NCBI RefSeq assembly: GCF_040195635.1
Contig: NZ_JBEFTX010000005.1
Location: 186,001-250,000 of the forward strand
From: Thermasporomyces sp040195635
GTDB taxonomy: Bacteria > Actinomycetota > Actinomycetes > Propionibacteriales > Actinopolymorphaceae
Length of the DNA: 64,000 nt
Direction of reading: 5' to 3'
The translations under genes and the position numbers were made by a program. The notes below the pieces were generated by a model. That model searched no databases. It had not been told where the DNA came from and worked only from the letters and a program-made list of their open reading frames with translations. How positions within the stretch are numbered: position 1 is the stretch's first letter; the number at the start of each line of letters is the position of its first letter. This document shows, one piece after another, positions 1 to 7,916 of this stretch.

Positions 1-48
1 GATGCTGGTCGTCCCGTGTCTTGCCAGGGTGTACGAGGGAGTGGCCCG

Positions 49-2259
49 ATGTCCCCGATCCCGCCTCCGCCCGAACCGGCACGCGGCCTCTCCCGGCGTA
101 CGCTCCTCGGCGGTCTCGCCGCCACAGGTGCGGCCGCTGGGACTCTCGCAGGATCGCCGATGCCATCAGCTGCGGCCGCGACGTCGAACCCGGGGCCCGC
201 AGCGGGCGGTGCGGAACTCCGGATCGTCGTCGAGAACGCGCCGGCTGGTCGCGGGATGCCCCTCGTGGGCTACAACACCGGTCACTACCTGCCCGGGAGC
301 AACACCTCGGCCTGGTTGGCGTACTCCCGGGTCAATGCTGTGCGCTTCTTCGCCTCGCTCGTGCACTGGACACCGGACGAGGCGTTCGACCCGGGCGAAG
401 GTATCGACGACATCGACGACTTCGATCTACGCAAGGCCGAACTGCGCCGCGACCCCGAGAGAAATCCCTTCCTGCGTTGGGACATCCTCGAAGACGTCTT
501 CGAGAACCAGGTTTACCCGACGACGAACTTCTACCGTCTCAACTACCAGGTGGGTGAGCTGAAGCGCCTCGGCATCGTCACCATCATGGAAGCGGCCGAG
601 CTGGGTTGGAACTCACCCTTGTCCGGGCTGTGGCTGCAGTGGCAGAAGCACTACGCGTTCACCTACCACCTGGCCCGGCACTACGACGTGGAGCGCTACA
701 ACTTCGTCAACGAGCCGGACCACCCGAGCGCGGCACACGACATCGTCGACCAGGACATCTATGTCCGCGGGTTGCAGATCGCCTCCGACGCCATCCGTTC
801 GGCGGTCGCCGATGTCAACCAGAGATACGGAAAGCGGCTGCGCGCATGCGTGCAGGCCCCGGTCATCACCCACGTCTCGAGCTCGCGCGGCGATGACCAC
901 ATGGACGCCGATCCGGACGCCGACCCTCGCGACGATGAGTACGGCTGGGGCCAGATCTCGCTCATGAACCTGCGTACGGACTATCACGGCGACACGATCG
1001 TCGAGGACGTGTTCCACGTCTTCGACACCCACCAGTACAACAAGACCGCCGACACCTATGCGTACGAGATCTCGATGATGCGGGAGAAGATGCGGGCGTA
1101 CACGCCGACCGGTGTGGCGCTGCCGATCGTGTACTCGGAGTTCAACCGCCGCAATACCTCAGCGTTCGAGACCAGTGGGGACGACCTCGACACACCCTTG
1201 ATCTACTGCGACCTGGCGCAGATCTGGAGCACGGCGCTCGCTGGACAGGTCGAGGGGATGATCGCGTTCAAGTTCCAGAACACCATGCGTGCCAACGGAA
1301 TCCCTTACGGCACCGGCTTCTACTACCTCGAGCACGAAGGGCTCCACGACATCCACGGGGTGAGCAAGGCCGGTGAGATGCAACGCCTCTTCGCGAAAGG
1401 GTTCAAGGGGGACCGGTCGCTCATGAAGGCGAGCGCCGACGATGGTCGCACGGTGGTGGTCTCGCAGGACCGCGCCGCGTCGTGCCATTACCTGTGGCTG
1501 CCCCATCCGAGTGGTACGCCGGGCGGTGAAGTGGATCTCGACCTGCGTGCATTGCCGATTCCACGACACGGCACACGGGTGATCGTCGAGGAGGTCAGCC
1601 CGGCACACAGTGGCGGGATCGTGGCGGACGTGCCGCTGCCGGAGACGAAGCAGATCACCCTGCACCAGCCCGCCGACTCGGTGTGGTTGCTGACGATCGC
1701 GGGTCCAGGGCGGGTTCGTACGCATGATGCGGCGGCGGATGCAACGGTTCGACGGAGTGGGGACTCCGGCGACGGCGAGGAAGCCCTTGCCGTGGCGCTG
1801 GACACCACCGGCGCGGGACCCACCGAGGTCAGCTACCTGTTGTTCGAGGTGGGGCCCGAAGCGCGGCACGCACGTCGCGCCCACCTGGAGCTGTGCGGCG
1901 CGAGCGAAGACGGCCAACCGTTCACGTTCATGGTGTACGCAGTGACCGACACGTCATGGGCGGGCCAGGACTTCGACTGGGATTCCGCGCCCTATCTGGA
2001 CGGCGAAGCGGTCCACCCCACCGACGTCGGCCGGACCGTGTACCCCGCCGGTCAGGTGTCGACACTCGGCGTGGTCACGCCCGCCCGCCTTGACGTCACC
2101 GACGCCCTACGGCAGGTCTCCGGTGACACGATCGCCTTCCTGCTCATCCGCGAACAGCGGCGCGCCGAGGATGTCGCGGACAACGGCCGGCGGGCGGTGT
2201 TCGCCTCCCGTCACGCGTCCGACCCCGCCCGCCGCCCACGCCTGACCCTCACCAACTGA
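49..2259 (+). CDS. Tat-exported clan GH-A-like glycoside hydrolase with C-terminal DNRLRE-type domain
   Basis: Likely an extracellular polysaccharide hydrolase of 736 aa. The ATG at 49 is preferred because a GAGGGA ribosome site lies about 10 nt upstream and it puts the twin-arginine signal (SRRTLLGG) near the N-terminus, followed by an Ala-rich stretch. A TIM-barrel-like region follows. NEPDH (Glu about 222) and YSEF (Glu about 364) match the acid/base and nucleophile positions typical of clan GH-A; this pairing is inferred. The last 160 or so residues resemble the DNRLRE/CBM-like beta domain of actinomycete exoproteins. The exact GH family and substrate are not recognised. Its 3' end overlaps the convergent methyltransferase gene by 11 nt. 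Confidence 0.7.
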   Translation: MSPIPPPPEPARGLSRRTLLGGLAATGAAAGTLAGSPMPSAAAATSNPGPAAGGAELRIVVENAPAGRGMPLVGYNTGHYLPGSNTSAWLAYSRVNAVRFFASLVHWTPDEAFDPGEGIDDIDDFDLRKAELRRDPERNPFLRWDILEDVFENQVYPTTNFYRLNYQVGELKRLGIVTIMEAAELGWNSPLSGLWLQWQKHYAFTYHLARHYDVERYNFVNEPDHPSAAHDIVDQDIYVRGLQIASDAIRSAVADVNQRYGKRLRACVQAPVITHVSSSRGDDHMDADPDADPRDDEYGWGQISLMNLRTDYHGDTIVEDVFHVFDTHQYNKTADTYAYEISMMREKMRAYTPTGVALPIVYSEFNRRNTSAFETSGDDLDTPLIYCDLAQIWSTALAGQVEGMIAFKFQNTMRANGIPYGTGFYYLEHEGLHDIHGVSKAGEMQRLFAKGFKGDRSLMKASADDGRTVVVSQDRAASCHYLWLPHPSGTPGGEVDLDLRALPIPRHGTRVIVEEVSPAHSGGIVADVPLPETKQITLHQPADSVWLLTIAGPGRVRTHDAAADATVRRSGDSGDGEEALAVALDTTGAGPTEVSYLLFEVGPEARHARRAHLELCGASEDGQPFTFMVYAVTDTSWAGQDFDWDSAPYLDGEAVHPTDVGRTVYPAGQVSTLGVVTPARLDVTDALRQVSGDTIAFLLIREQRRAEDVADNGRRAVFASRHASDPARRPRLTLTN

Positions 2260-2785
2260 CCAGCCGCCCGCCCGTCCACGGCGTCGAGCGTCGCCGCCAC
2301 ACCACCGCATTGGCGCCGCTGATCGGGAGTCGCGCGATCCGCGAGCCCGGTGCGAGCGTCGCGAGATGCTCTAGCCAGCCTTGCGCGGTGTACGTTCTGC
2401 CGTCCATCGGGAAGACACAGCAAGGAACAACCGCGAAGTCAAGGTCGTACGCAACAGCCGCGCGCACCGCCGGCTCGGTGGCCTGGTCAGGATGGAGCCC
2501 GACGACCAGGGAGAAGCCGCGCAGGTCGACGGCCTCGACCGGCGCGACGATCCGCTCGATCCTGGCGAGGTGTCCCTCCCGGACCGCGCGCTTGCGAAGG
2601 TCCCGGTGGATCCAGCGAGGCAGGCGTACGTCTCGCGGCTCGATGACGACCGGACTGTGGCCGAGTTCCTGCAACCAGTACGACAGCTCGCCGTGTCCGC
2701 CGGCCACGTCGGCGATCCTTCCCGCGTGCGGGAAGGTCCGGTCGATGAAGTCCGCGAACTCCCAGGCCCGGTTCCTGTCGCCCAT
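2249..2785 (-). CDS. Class I SAM-dependent methyltransferase-like protein
   Basis: A 178-aa protein with an N-terminal SAM-binding pattern: DVAGGHGELSYWL is the glycine-rich motif I, followed by the acidic end of strand 2 (VVIEPRD). A later VVPCCVFP segment resembles the motif-IV region of tRNA/small-molecule methyltransferases that carry CC before the catalytic loop. The ATG at 2785 is chosen because GGAGG lies 6 nt upstream; the longer frame extends without a good site. No partner gene indicates its substrate. It converges on the hydrolase gene and diverges from the secreted protein at 3108. Confidence 0.6.
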   Translation of the reverse strand: MGDRNRAWEFADFIDRTFPHAGRIADVAGGHGELSYWLQELGHSPVVIEPRDVRLPRWIHRDLRKRAVREGHLARIERIVAPVEAVDLRGFSLVVGLHPDQATEPAVRAAVAYDLDFAVVPCCVFPMDGRTYTAQGWLEHLATLAPGSRIARLPISGANAVVWRRRSTPWTGGRLVSW

Positions 2786-3107
2786 GCTGGCCTCCGCAGG
2801 CGGCACCGGACCGCCCGAAGGGCAGGCCCTGCCGCGGCTCAGGCCAGCAGGTGACAGCTGTCGGTTTCTCCTGCTGGTGTCATACGACCTCGTCGCGTCT
2901 TGCTCGGCACGCACTCTCGCACAGGGCACGCGGCCGGGCCACTGCTTTTCACTGTGAGCGGTTGCCCTGAATCGCTCTCGCGTGATCGGTGTGGAGTCCG
3001 CAGCTGTCCAGAGGAGTCCGGAACCCGACAGCGAACGGACGCGTGCGACGTGATCGCCTACCTTGAAGGCGCGTCGCCCGCCGGTCCAGTCCGCAGGGAG
3101 GAACGCC
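2786..3107. other. Divergent intergenic region
   Basis: This 322-nt region separates the minus-strand methyltransferase from the plus-strand secreted protein. It must hold both promoters. I see the two ribosome binding sites (GGAGG for each gene) but no promoter pair, operator palindrome or small gene I can support. Confidence 0.5.
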
Positions 3108-4448
3108 ATGCCCATGCGCCTTCGCCTCAGCACGCGGCTCATCGTGACGATCGCGGTCGGACTCGTCTGCACGTCGATGACGACCCATGGCGCAGCGGCT
3201 TCGGCGATGATGGCGCCGCCGCGCACCTCCGCTGCGAGCGACTTCGGTTCGGGACTGGGCGCGCCGGCGCCCGACGTGGTCGCGGCGGCGCGGGAGGCAC
3301 CGCTGGTGCGGTACCACCGCGACTTGCCTGGTGGTGCGTACACCAATGCAGGCAATAGCGGCGGCGCGTCGATCATCCTGGCCTTTGCGGCGTACTCGGG
3401 TGACCGCAGCGCGGACGACCGGTTGCTCGAGCAGATGCGCTACACGCTCACCGGCGGCAACGACATCGCCGCCAATGGCGGGTACCCGGCGCAGCACGAA
3501 CTCCTCGTCACGGGCATGTTCGCCGTCGCCAAGCGCATTCCGCGGATCTGGCAGGCGCTCTCGGCCGTGGAACGCCAACGGGTCGACGCGCTCATGCAGG
3601 CCTCGCTGGTCGGCTCGGCGTTCACGACGAGCGACAACAACCCGTTCATCCTCGCCGGCGAGCCCGAGCAGACGCTCGACGGCGACGGAAACCTCGGGCG
3701 CGGCTGGAACCCCAACTACCGCGAGGGCATGGGTGGTTCCATACTTGTCGCCGCCTCGTACTTCGGCGTACCGGCGGCACAACGGCTGTTGCGCACCTAC
3801 CAGCACGAGGCGTTCGTCTGGCGGCTCGACCAGCTGGGACTCGACAACGCCCATCGCACCTTCACCTGGAAGGCCGCGCATCCCGACTCCGCGGCGCCGA
3901 CCGGCGAGCAGATCGAGTCGGCCGTGCACGACTGGTCGTTGTGGGGCGTCGAGCTCGACGAGCCGATGCGCCTCGAGGCCGACCTCGCGCTCCACACGTA
4001 CGGCGCGACCGTGGAATGCGGACTCGATGACGGCACGGGCATCCTGACACGCGACGGGATCTACGCCGGGGTCATCGACAACGGGTGCGAGAACCTGCCC
4101 CACCTCGGCCAACCGGGCATGCTGCTGGAGTTCGACTCGGTTGACGCCAACGGGCCGCGCAGCTCCGCCGGCTATGCCTATGGCGGCTACAAGCCCAACC
4201 AGATCACCCAGGCGGTCATGATCGCGGGCGGACTGTGGCAGCCGACGCCCGAGGTCGACGAGGTCCTCGACCGGATGCTCGTCGGGATCGAGGATCTGTG
4301 GTACAAGCTGGCACACGGCTACCGCGAGTACTCGCGTGGTGAGTATCGCGGCATCATGCGGATCGACAACCCCAGCTACGGTTTCGTGTACCTCCGGTCG
4401 TTGTGGGAGGACGTCGTGGCGCCCTATCACGGGGTCGAGACGGGCTAG
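3108..4448 (+). CDS. Secreted protein, possibly alpha/alpha-toroid (polysaccharide lyase-like) fold
   Basis: A 446-aa protein starting at ATG 3108, directly after GGGAGG. Residues 1-32 form a Sec signal peptide (basic start, hydrophobic core, Ala-rich cleavage region). The mature part contains repeated helical segments with Gly/Asn/Tyr-rich turns (GGAYTNAGNSGG, NPNYREGMGGS), which resembles the toroid proteins of heparinase/alginate-lyase-like families; this is only a fold-level guess and no catalytic residues are assigned. The location between a secreted hydrolase and a LacI-controlled beta-helix protein suggests polysaccharide breakdown. The 3' end overlaps the opposite-strand ECF S-component frame by 95 nt. 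Confidence 0.55.
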   Translation: MPMRLRLSTRLIVTIAVGLVCTSMTTHGAAASAMMAPPRTSAASDFGSGLGAPAPDVVAAAREAPLVRYHRDLPGGAYTNAGNSGGASIILAFAAYSGDRSADDRLLEQMRYTLTGGNDIAANGGYPAQHELLVTGMFAVAKRIPRIWQALSAVERQRVDALMQASLVGSAFTTSDNNPFILAGEPEQTLDGDGNLGRGWNPNYREGMGGSILVAASYFGVPAAQRLLRTYQHEAFVWRLDQLGLDNAHRTFTWKAAHPDSAAPTGEQIESAVHDWSLWGVELDEPMRLEADLALHTYGATVECGLDDGTGILTRDGIYAGVIDNGCENLPHLGQPGMLLEFDSVDANGPRSSAGYAYGGYKPNQITQAVMIAGGLWQPTPEVDEVLDRMLVGIEDLWYKLAHGYREYSRGEYRGIMRIDNPSYGFVYLRSLWEDVVAPYHGVETG

Positions 4449-5340
4449 CCGCGCAGGCGACGGTTAGGCACGCCTGCCCTCGTGCGGGCGAAGGGGTGGA
4501 CGTGCGCGCGTTCCCGACCCCGACTCCGTCAGCGGACCTCCGCCTCCACCGGCGGGGCGTGTCGAAGGCGGCGCGTCGGGCCGCGCGGCGAAGTGACACG
4601 AGCAGAGGGCGTGCGGCAAGGAGTACCAGCAGGACGTTGAGGATCGCGCGAGCGGCGTCCCAGCCGAGCGACGTCGTCGCGTAGAACACGGCGTAGTGGC
4701 TGAGGTTGGTGAGGATCGGCCCGCCGGGAACGAAGGAAGCACCGGCGGGCAGGTAGCTCGCGACCGGCCAGAACCACAGGTTGAGCAGGGCGCCATAGCC
4801 GAACCCGCACACGCCGGCGTACATCATGAGCAGCCAGCGCTCGGCCCATCCCGACGCCCGCGGCAGGCAGCCGGCGCCCAACCCCACCCACGCGAGCCCG
4901 AACATCTGGAACGGCATCCACGGACCAACGCCACCGGTGGTGAGCGCGGTCGCCAGCATGACGACCACCCCCAGTGCGAACCCGAACCCAGGTCCGAACA
5001 CCCGTCCGGCGAGGATCAGCAGGAAGAACGCCGGATCGAACCCACCTGCCCCGGGATTGAGGGTCTGCAGGGCAGCGCCCACGGCGGCGAGAACCCCGAG
5101 CATCGCCACCGCTTTGACGTCCATTCCGCCGTCGGCGAGTTCGGCGTAGACGATCGCGACGACCAGCAGGAGTACGCCGATGAACAGGTACGGCGCATCG
5201 TGGCTGTGCTCACCCATGGCGCTCGAGGCGTCGACCACGAACGGCCAGCCGAAGCCGGCGAGCCCGACCACGCTCGCCAGCGCGAGAGCCAGGACCGAGC
5301 GCGGTCGCAGGGCGATGACGGCGATGCCAGGTTGGGACAC
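4354..5340 (-). CDS. ECF transporter S component-like integral membrane protein
   Basis: Starts at GTG 5340 (328 aa). About six hydrophobic helices fill residues 10-245, with loops (GRVFGPGFGFALG, GGVGPWMPFQMFG) typical of substrate-specific (S) components of energy-coupling-factor vitamin/cobalamin transporters. The S component binds the vitamin in the membrane and needs EcfT and two EcfA ATPases, none of which are adjacent. The last 70 or so residues are Arg/Ser/Pro-rich, lie largely over the opposite-strand neighbour and look like read-through past a lost stop. The start abuts an insertion-sequence scar at 5349, so upstream operon partners may have been removed. Confidence 0.65.
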   Translation of the reverse strand: MSQPGIAVIALRPRSVLALALASVVGLAGFGWPFVVDASSAMGEHSHDAPYLFIGVLLLVVAIVYAELADGGMDVKAVAMLGVLAAVGAALQTLNPGAGGFDPAFFLLILAGRVFGPGFGFALGVVVMLATALTTGGVGPWMPFQMFGLAWVGLGAGCLPRASGWAERWLLMMYAGVCGFGYGALLNLWFWPVASYLPAGASFVPGGPILTNLSHYAVFYATTSLGWDAARAILNVLLVLLAARPLLVSLRRAARRAAFDTPRRWRRRSADGVGVGNARTSTPSPARGQACLTVACAASPSRPRDRAPRRPPTTTGGTRNRSWGCRSA

Positions 5341-5348
5341 CCCTAGCC

Positions 5349-5825
5349 ATCTCCAGCGCTGAATGGCACGCCGCCACCTCCAAAGAGACCGACCTGGTGA
5401 TGATGCCGTTGCGGATGGCGCTGTGGCAGCGCGACCGCGAGGGCCAGCCGAGGGTGCCCGGCGAGCTGATCTGTCGTCACTCCGACGCGGGGTCGCAGTA
5501 CACGAGCATTCGGTTCACCGAGCACCTCGAACTCGAGGGCATCCAGCCCTCGATCGGGTCCGTCGGCCACGCCTACGACAACGCATTGATGGAGACCGTC
5601 AACGGGCTCTACAAGGCCGAGTGCATCCGCACCACCGTCTTCCACGACGGCCCCTACAAGACCATCGCCGACGTCGAGTACGCCACCGCTGGCTGGGTCG
5701 ACTGGTACAACAACCGACGCCTACACAGCTCCCTTGCCATGATGACCCCAATAGAGTTCGAGCGGGCCCACTACGTGGACCTCAGCCGAGAGCCGCAACC
5801 CGTACGAGAGCGGCAGAGAACTTGA
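5349..5825 (+). pseudogene. IS3-family transposase OrfB fragment (integrase core, 5'-truncated)
   Basis: A 158-codon open stretch without its own start. It encodes the C-terminal half of an IS3-type DDE transposase: the second catalytic Asp in HSDAGSQYTS, the catalytic Glu in NALMETVNGLYKAE, then the conserved DWYNNRRLHSSL and TPIEFE segments. The first catalytic Asp and the whole N-terminal HTH part (OrfA) are missing. The break lies within a few bases of the start of the ECF gene. It is an inactive relic. Confidence 0.85.
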
Positions 5826-5833
5826 GGCGCTTC

Positions 5834-5983
5834 ATGCTAACTGCCGCCTACACCCGTAACCCCGAGCGCTTCGTCCGCAAGCACCCCGAGCCAACCGCCC
5901 TACCCGATGCGGCATGGATCAACAAACCCACCGACACACAGCAGCAGGACAAAAACAGCCCAGTTGATTCAATGAATCCGTAA
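5834..5983 (+). pseudogene. C-terminal tail of a second IS3-family transposase
   Basis: A 49-residue frame reading AAYTRNPERFVRKHPEPTALP followed by AAWINKP and a stop. This matches the C-terminal tail typical of another actinobacterial IS3 OrfB subgroup (AxPERFVRxxPxPPxLPxxAWINxP). It lies 8 nt after the stop of the previous fragment in a different frame, so it is a separate insertion relic, not a frameshift of the same gene. Confidence 0.6.
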
Positions 5984-5993
5984 CCGACGCGCC

Positions 5994-6533
5994 TCAGAAA
6001 GCTTGACACGCACTGCCGAGCCTTGGGTGGGCCAGACACGACATGATCGGCATCCCGTCGCCGGAACAGACCAGGTAGAGCTTGAGTCCCCAGTAGAAGC
6101 GGGAATGGGAGGCACAGTAGCCGTAGCCGGCGTGACCGGCCAGGTCCGAACGCTTGGCCGTCTCGCGCGAGGTGCCGCAGGGTACCGGGGTGGCGTCGGT
6201 CATCCACATGTCGTCGAACCACGACGGGCAGTGCTGCGCGAGCACAACAATCGCTCTGCACAGCAGCGGTTCGGCAGCCTTCAGCCGCCTGTGGTAGCCG
6301 GACTGCTGCGGCAGATATCCGAACATGCCACGCCACACCGAGCTGGCATGCAGATGCCGGATCCAGCGGCGTTCGCAGTGACAACCCAACAGGACCTGGG
6401 CCACCGCCAGCGTGATCAGCTCGCTGTCGGAAAGCAACGGTTGCCGGCCGCGCCCGACCCGGCGCCGCGGCACGACATGATCGTCGATCAGCACGTACAG
6501 TGCCGTCAGGAGGGCGTTCATTTCTTTCGTCAC
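5994..6533 (-). pseudogene. IS982-like transposase, C-terminally truncated
   Basis: A 179-aa frame from ATG 6533 with features of the actinobacterial IS982-type transposase: LSDSELITLAVAQVLLG, RWIRHL, PQQSGYHRRL, WMTDATPVPCG (first catalytic Asp region), AKRSDLAGHAGYGYCASHSRF and YLVCSGDGMPI. Intact members are near 290-300 aa. The reading breaks after PIMSCLAHPRLG and ends on unrelated residues, so the C-terminal third with the last acidic residue is lost. It forms the right side of the IS graveyard. Confidence 0.75.
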
Positions 6534-6634
6534 ACATTGATCTTGAACGCCCCCCGCCTACTTCTCCGACCAACACGCCCAACCTCGATCTTCAAGGAAT
6601 CGACCATCTAGGGCAGGCCGCGCCAGGCAATCAC

Positions 6635-7678
6635 TCACCCACCGGAGGTTCCGGAACAGCCCTCAGCGCTAGCCGATGTTGTGGCGCCTGTCGATTGCCG
6701 AGGCACGATCTCGGGCTGAATCCGGATCTTGCGGGGCATACCATCCTTGCGGCTGAGGCGGGACAGTAGGGTGCGTACCGCCTCGGCACCGAGCTCGTCG
6801 ACTGGTTGGCGTACCGACGTGAGGGTGGGACGGATGAGCGTGGCGAAGGCGATGTCGTCGAAGCCGGCGAGTGCGATGTCATCGGGGACGTGCAAACCGT
6901 GTCCCAGCAGGGCGTCGAGCACGCCGAGCGCGATCAGGTCATTTGCGCAGACGATGGCCGCAGGCATCTCGCCGGCCACGATGTCGCCTCCGGCCTTCTG
7001 GCCCCACGCGGTGGAGAAGTCGCCGAGCAGGACGCGGTGTCGGTTGTTCTCGTCCCGGGCGCCCGCGTGCGCGAGGTAGGCGCGGAGCCGTTCGGCTGCG
7101 GTGGAGTTGGTTGGTTGGGAACCGACGAACGCCAGCTGCTGGTAGCCCTGGATCGCCAGATGGCGGACCATCTCGGCCATGCCGAGCTCGTTGTCGACCG
7201 CGACGGAGTCCGACTTCGCTCCGGACACGACGCGGTCGAGTTGGACGACGGGGACTTCGTTGGCCGCCTCGCGTACGCACGCGGCACTTTGTTCGGCGTC
7301 GTACGGCACGATGAGCAACCCGTCGACCTGGCGTGCGAGCAGGGTCCGGACGCGTTCCGCCTCGACGTCTGGCGATTCCTCACCATCGCACAGGAGTAGT
7401 CCGTGACCTGACCGGTGCAGGCTGCGTTCGACTGCCTGGACGAGGGCGGTGAAGAAGGGATTGCTGATCTGCGGGACGACCATGCCTACCGTGCCCGTGG
7501 CCTGGCGACGCAACGCACTCGCCAGCTGATTGGTGCGGTAGCCGAGCCTCTCCTGGGCGGCCCGCACGGCGCGGACGACGTCGGGCCGCACGCGCCGGCT
7601 CCCCGTGAGCACGCGTGACACCGTCGCTACTGAGAACCCCGCCTCCCGGGCGACGTCCTGCATCGTCACACGCGCCAT
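6635..7678 (-). CDS. LacI-family transcriptional regulator
   Basis: A 347-aa repressor. Residues 1-60 form the LacI helix-turn-helix and hinge (VTMQDVAREAGFSVATVSRVL); the rest is a periplasmic-binding-protein-like sugar sensor (MVVPQISNPFF, VVQLDRV, FVGS, AIVCANDLIALGVLDAL, IALAGFDDIAFATLIRPTLTSVRQP). The C-terminus carries about 30 extra Ser/Thr/Gly-rich residues. It is divergent from the beta-helix exoprotein gene at 7917, and the region between has two matching operator-like palindromes, so it probably represses that gene and itself until a sugar ligand appears. Confidence 0.9.
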   Translation of the reverse strand: MARVTMQDVAREAGFSVATVSRVLTGSRRVRPDVVRAVRAAQERLGYRTNQLASALRRQATGTVGMVVPQISNPFFTALVQAVERSLHRSGHGLLLCDGEESPDVEAERVRTLLARQVDGLLIVPYDAEQSAACVREAANEVPVVQLDRVVSGAKSDSVAVDNELGMAEMVRHLAIQGYQQLAFVGSQPTNSTAAERLRAYLAHAGARDENNRHRVLLGDFSTAWGQKAGGDIVAGEMPAAIVCANDLIALGVLDALLGHGLHVPDDIALAGFDDIAFATLIRPTLTSVRQPVDELGAEAVRTLLSRLSRKDGMPRKIRIQPEIVPRQSTGATTSASAEGCSGTSGG

Positions 7679-7711
7679 GCCCCGTGAACTCCAATGGCCA
7701 GATTTGGATTT

Positions 7712-7725
7712 GGTAAACGATTACC
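7712..7725. promoter_or_regulatory. LacI-type operator O1
   Basis: GGTAAACGATTACC, an inverted repeat GGTAA/TTACC around a central CG typical of LacI-family operators. It lies 34-47 nt upstream of the lacI-type start on the minus strand, suited to autoregulation. Confidence 0.65.
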
Positions 7726-7800
7726 GCCAGGAGGCATTTTCTGGCCGGAGTGGAACGCGGTCAAGCCCGACGCTCGGGAAATTTTCCCAAGAGTTTCCCG

Positions 7801-7829
7801 TTGACGCTGTGGCAAGCCGGGACTAAATA
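7801..7829 (+). promoter_or_regulatory. SigA-type promoter for the exoprotein gene at 7917
   Basis: TTGACG at 7801-7806 and TAAATA at 7824-7829 are separated by 17 nt, close to the housekeeping consensus. The expected transcription start (about 7836) lies inside operator O2, a geometry for repression. Confidence 0.6.
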
Positions 7830-7831
7830 AG

Positions 7832-7845
7832 GGAAATCGTATACC
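7832..7845. promoter_or_regulatory. LacI-type operator O2
   Basis: GGAAATCGTATACC matches the reverse complement of O1 (GGTAATCGTTTACC) at 12 of 14 positions and sits at the expected transcription start of the 7917 promoter. The O1-O2 centre distance is 120 bp, compatible with looping. Confidence 0.6.
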
Positions 7846-7916
7846 GCTACCCTCCTGCGTCACCCACGAGCCCCTGTATCGCCGAGCTCAGACCGACCCC
7901 TCGCCAGGAGTCCCCG

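Noticed and set aside
2949..4430. 493-aa minus-strand frame opposite the secreted protein
   Set aside because: It is the high-GC antisense shadow of the 3108 gene, rich in Arg/Val/Gly, without a ribosome site or family motif.
5349..6533. One intact composite transposon
   Set aside because: Each transposase piece is truncated, they belong to different families, and no pair of terminal inverted repeats could be drawn.
5848..6582. 244-aa minus-strand frame over the IS982-like fragment
   Set aside because: Out-of-frame read through the transposase and the IS3 tail; no family character.
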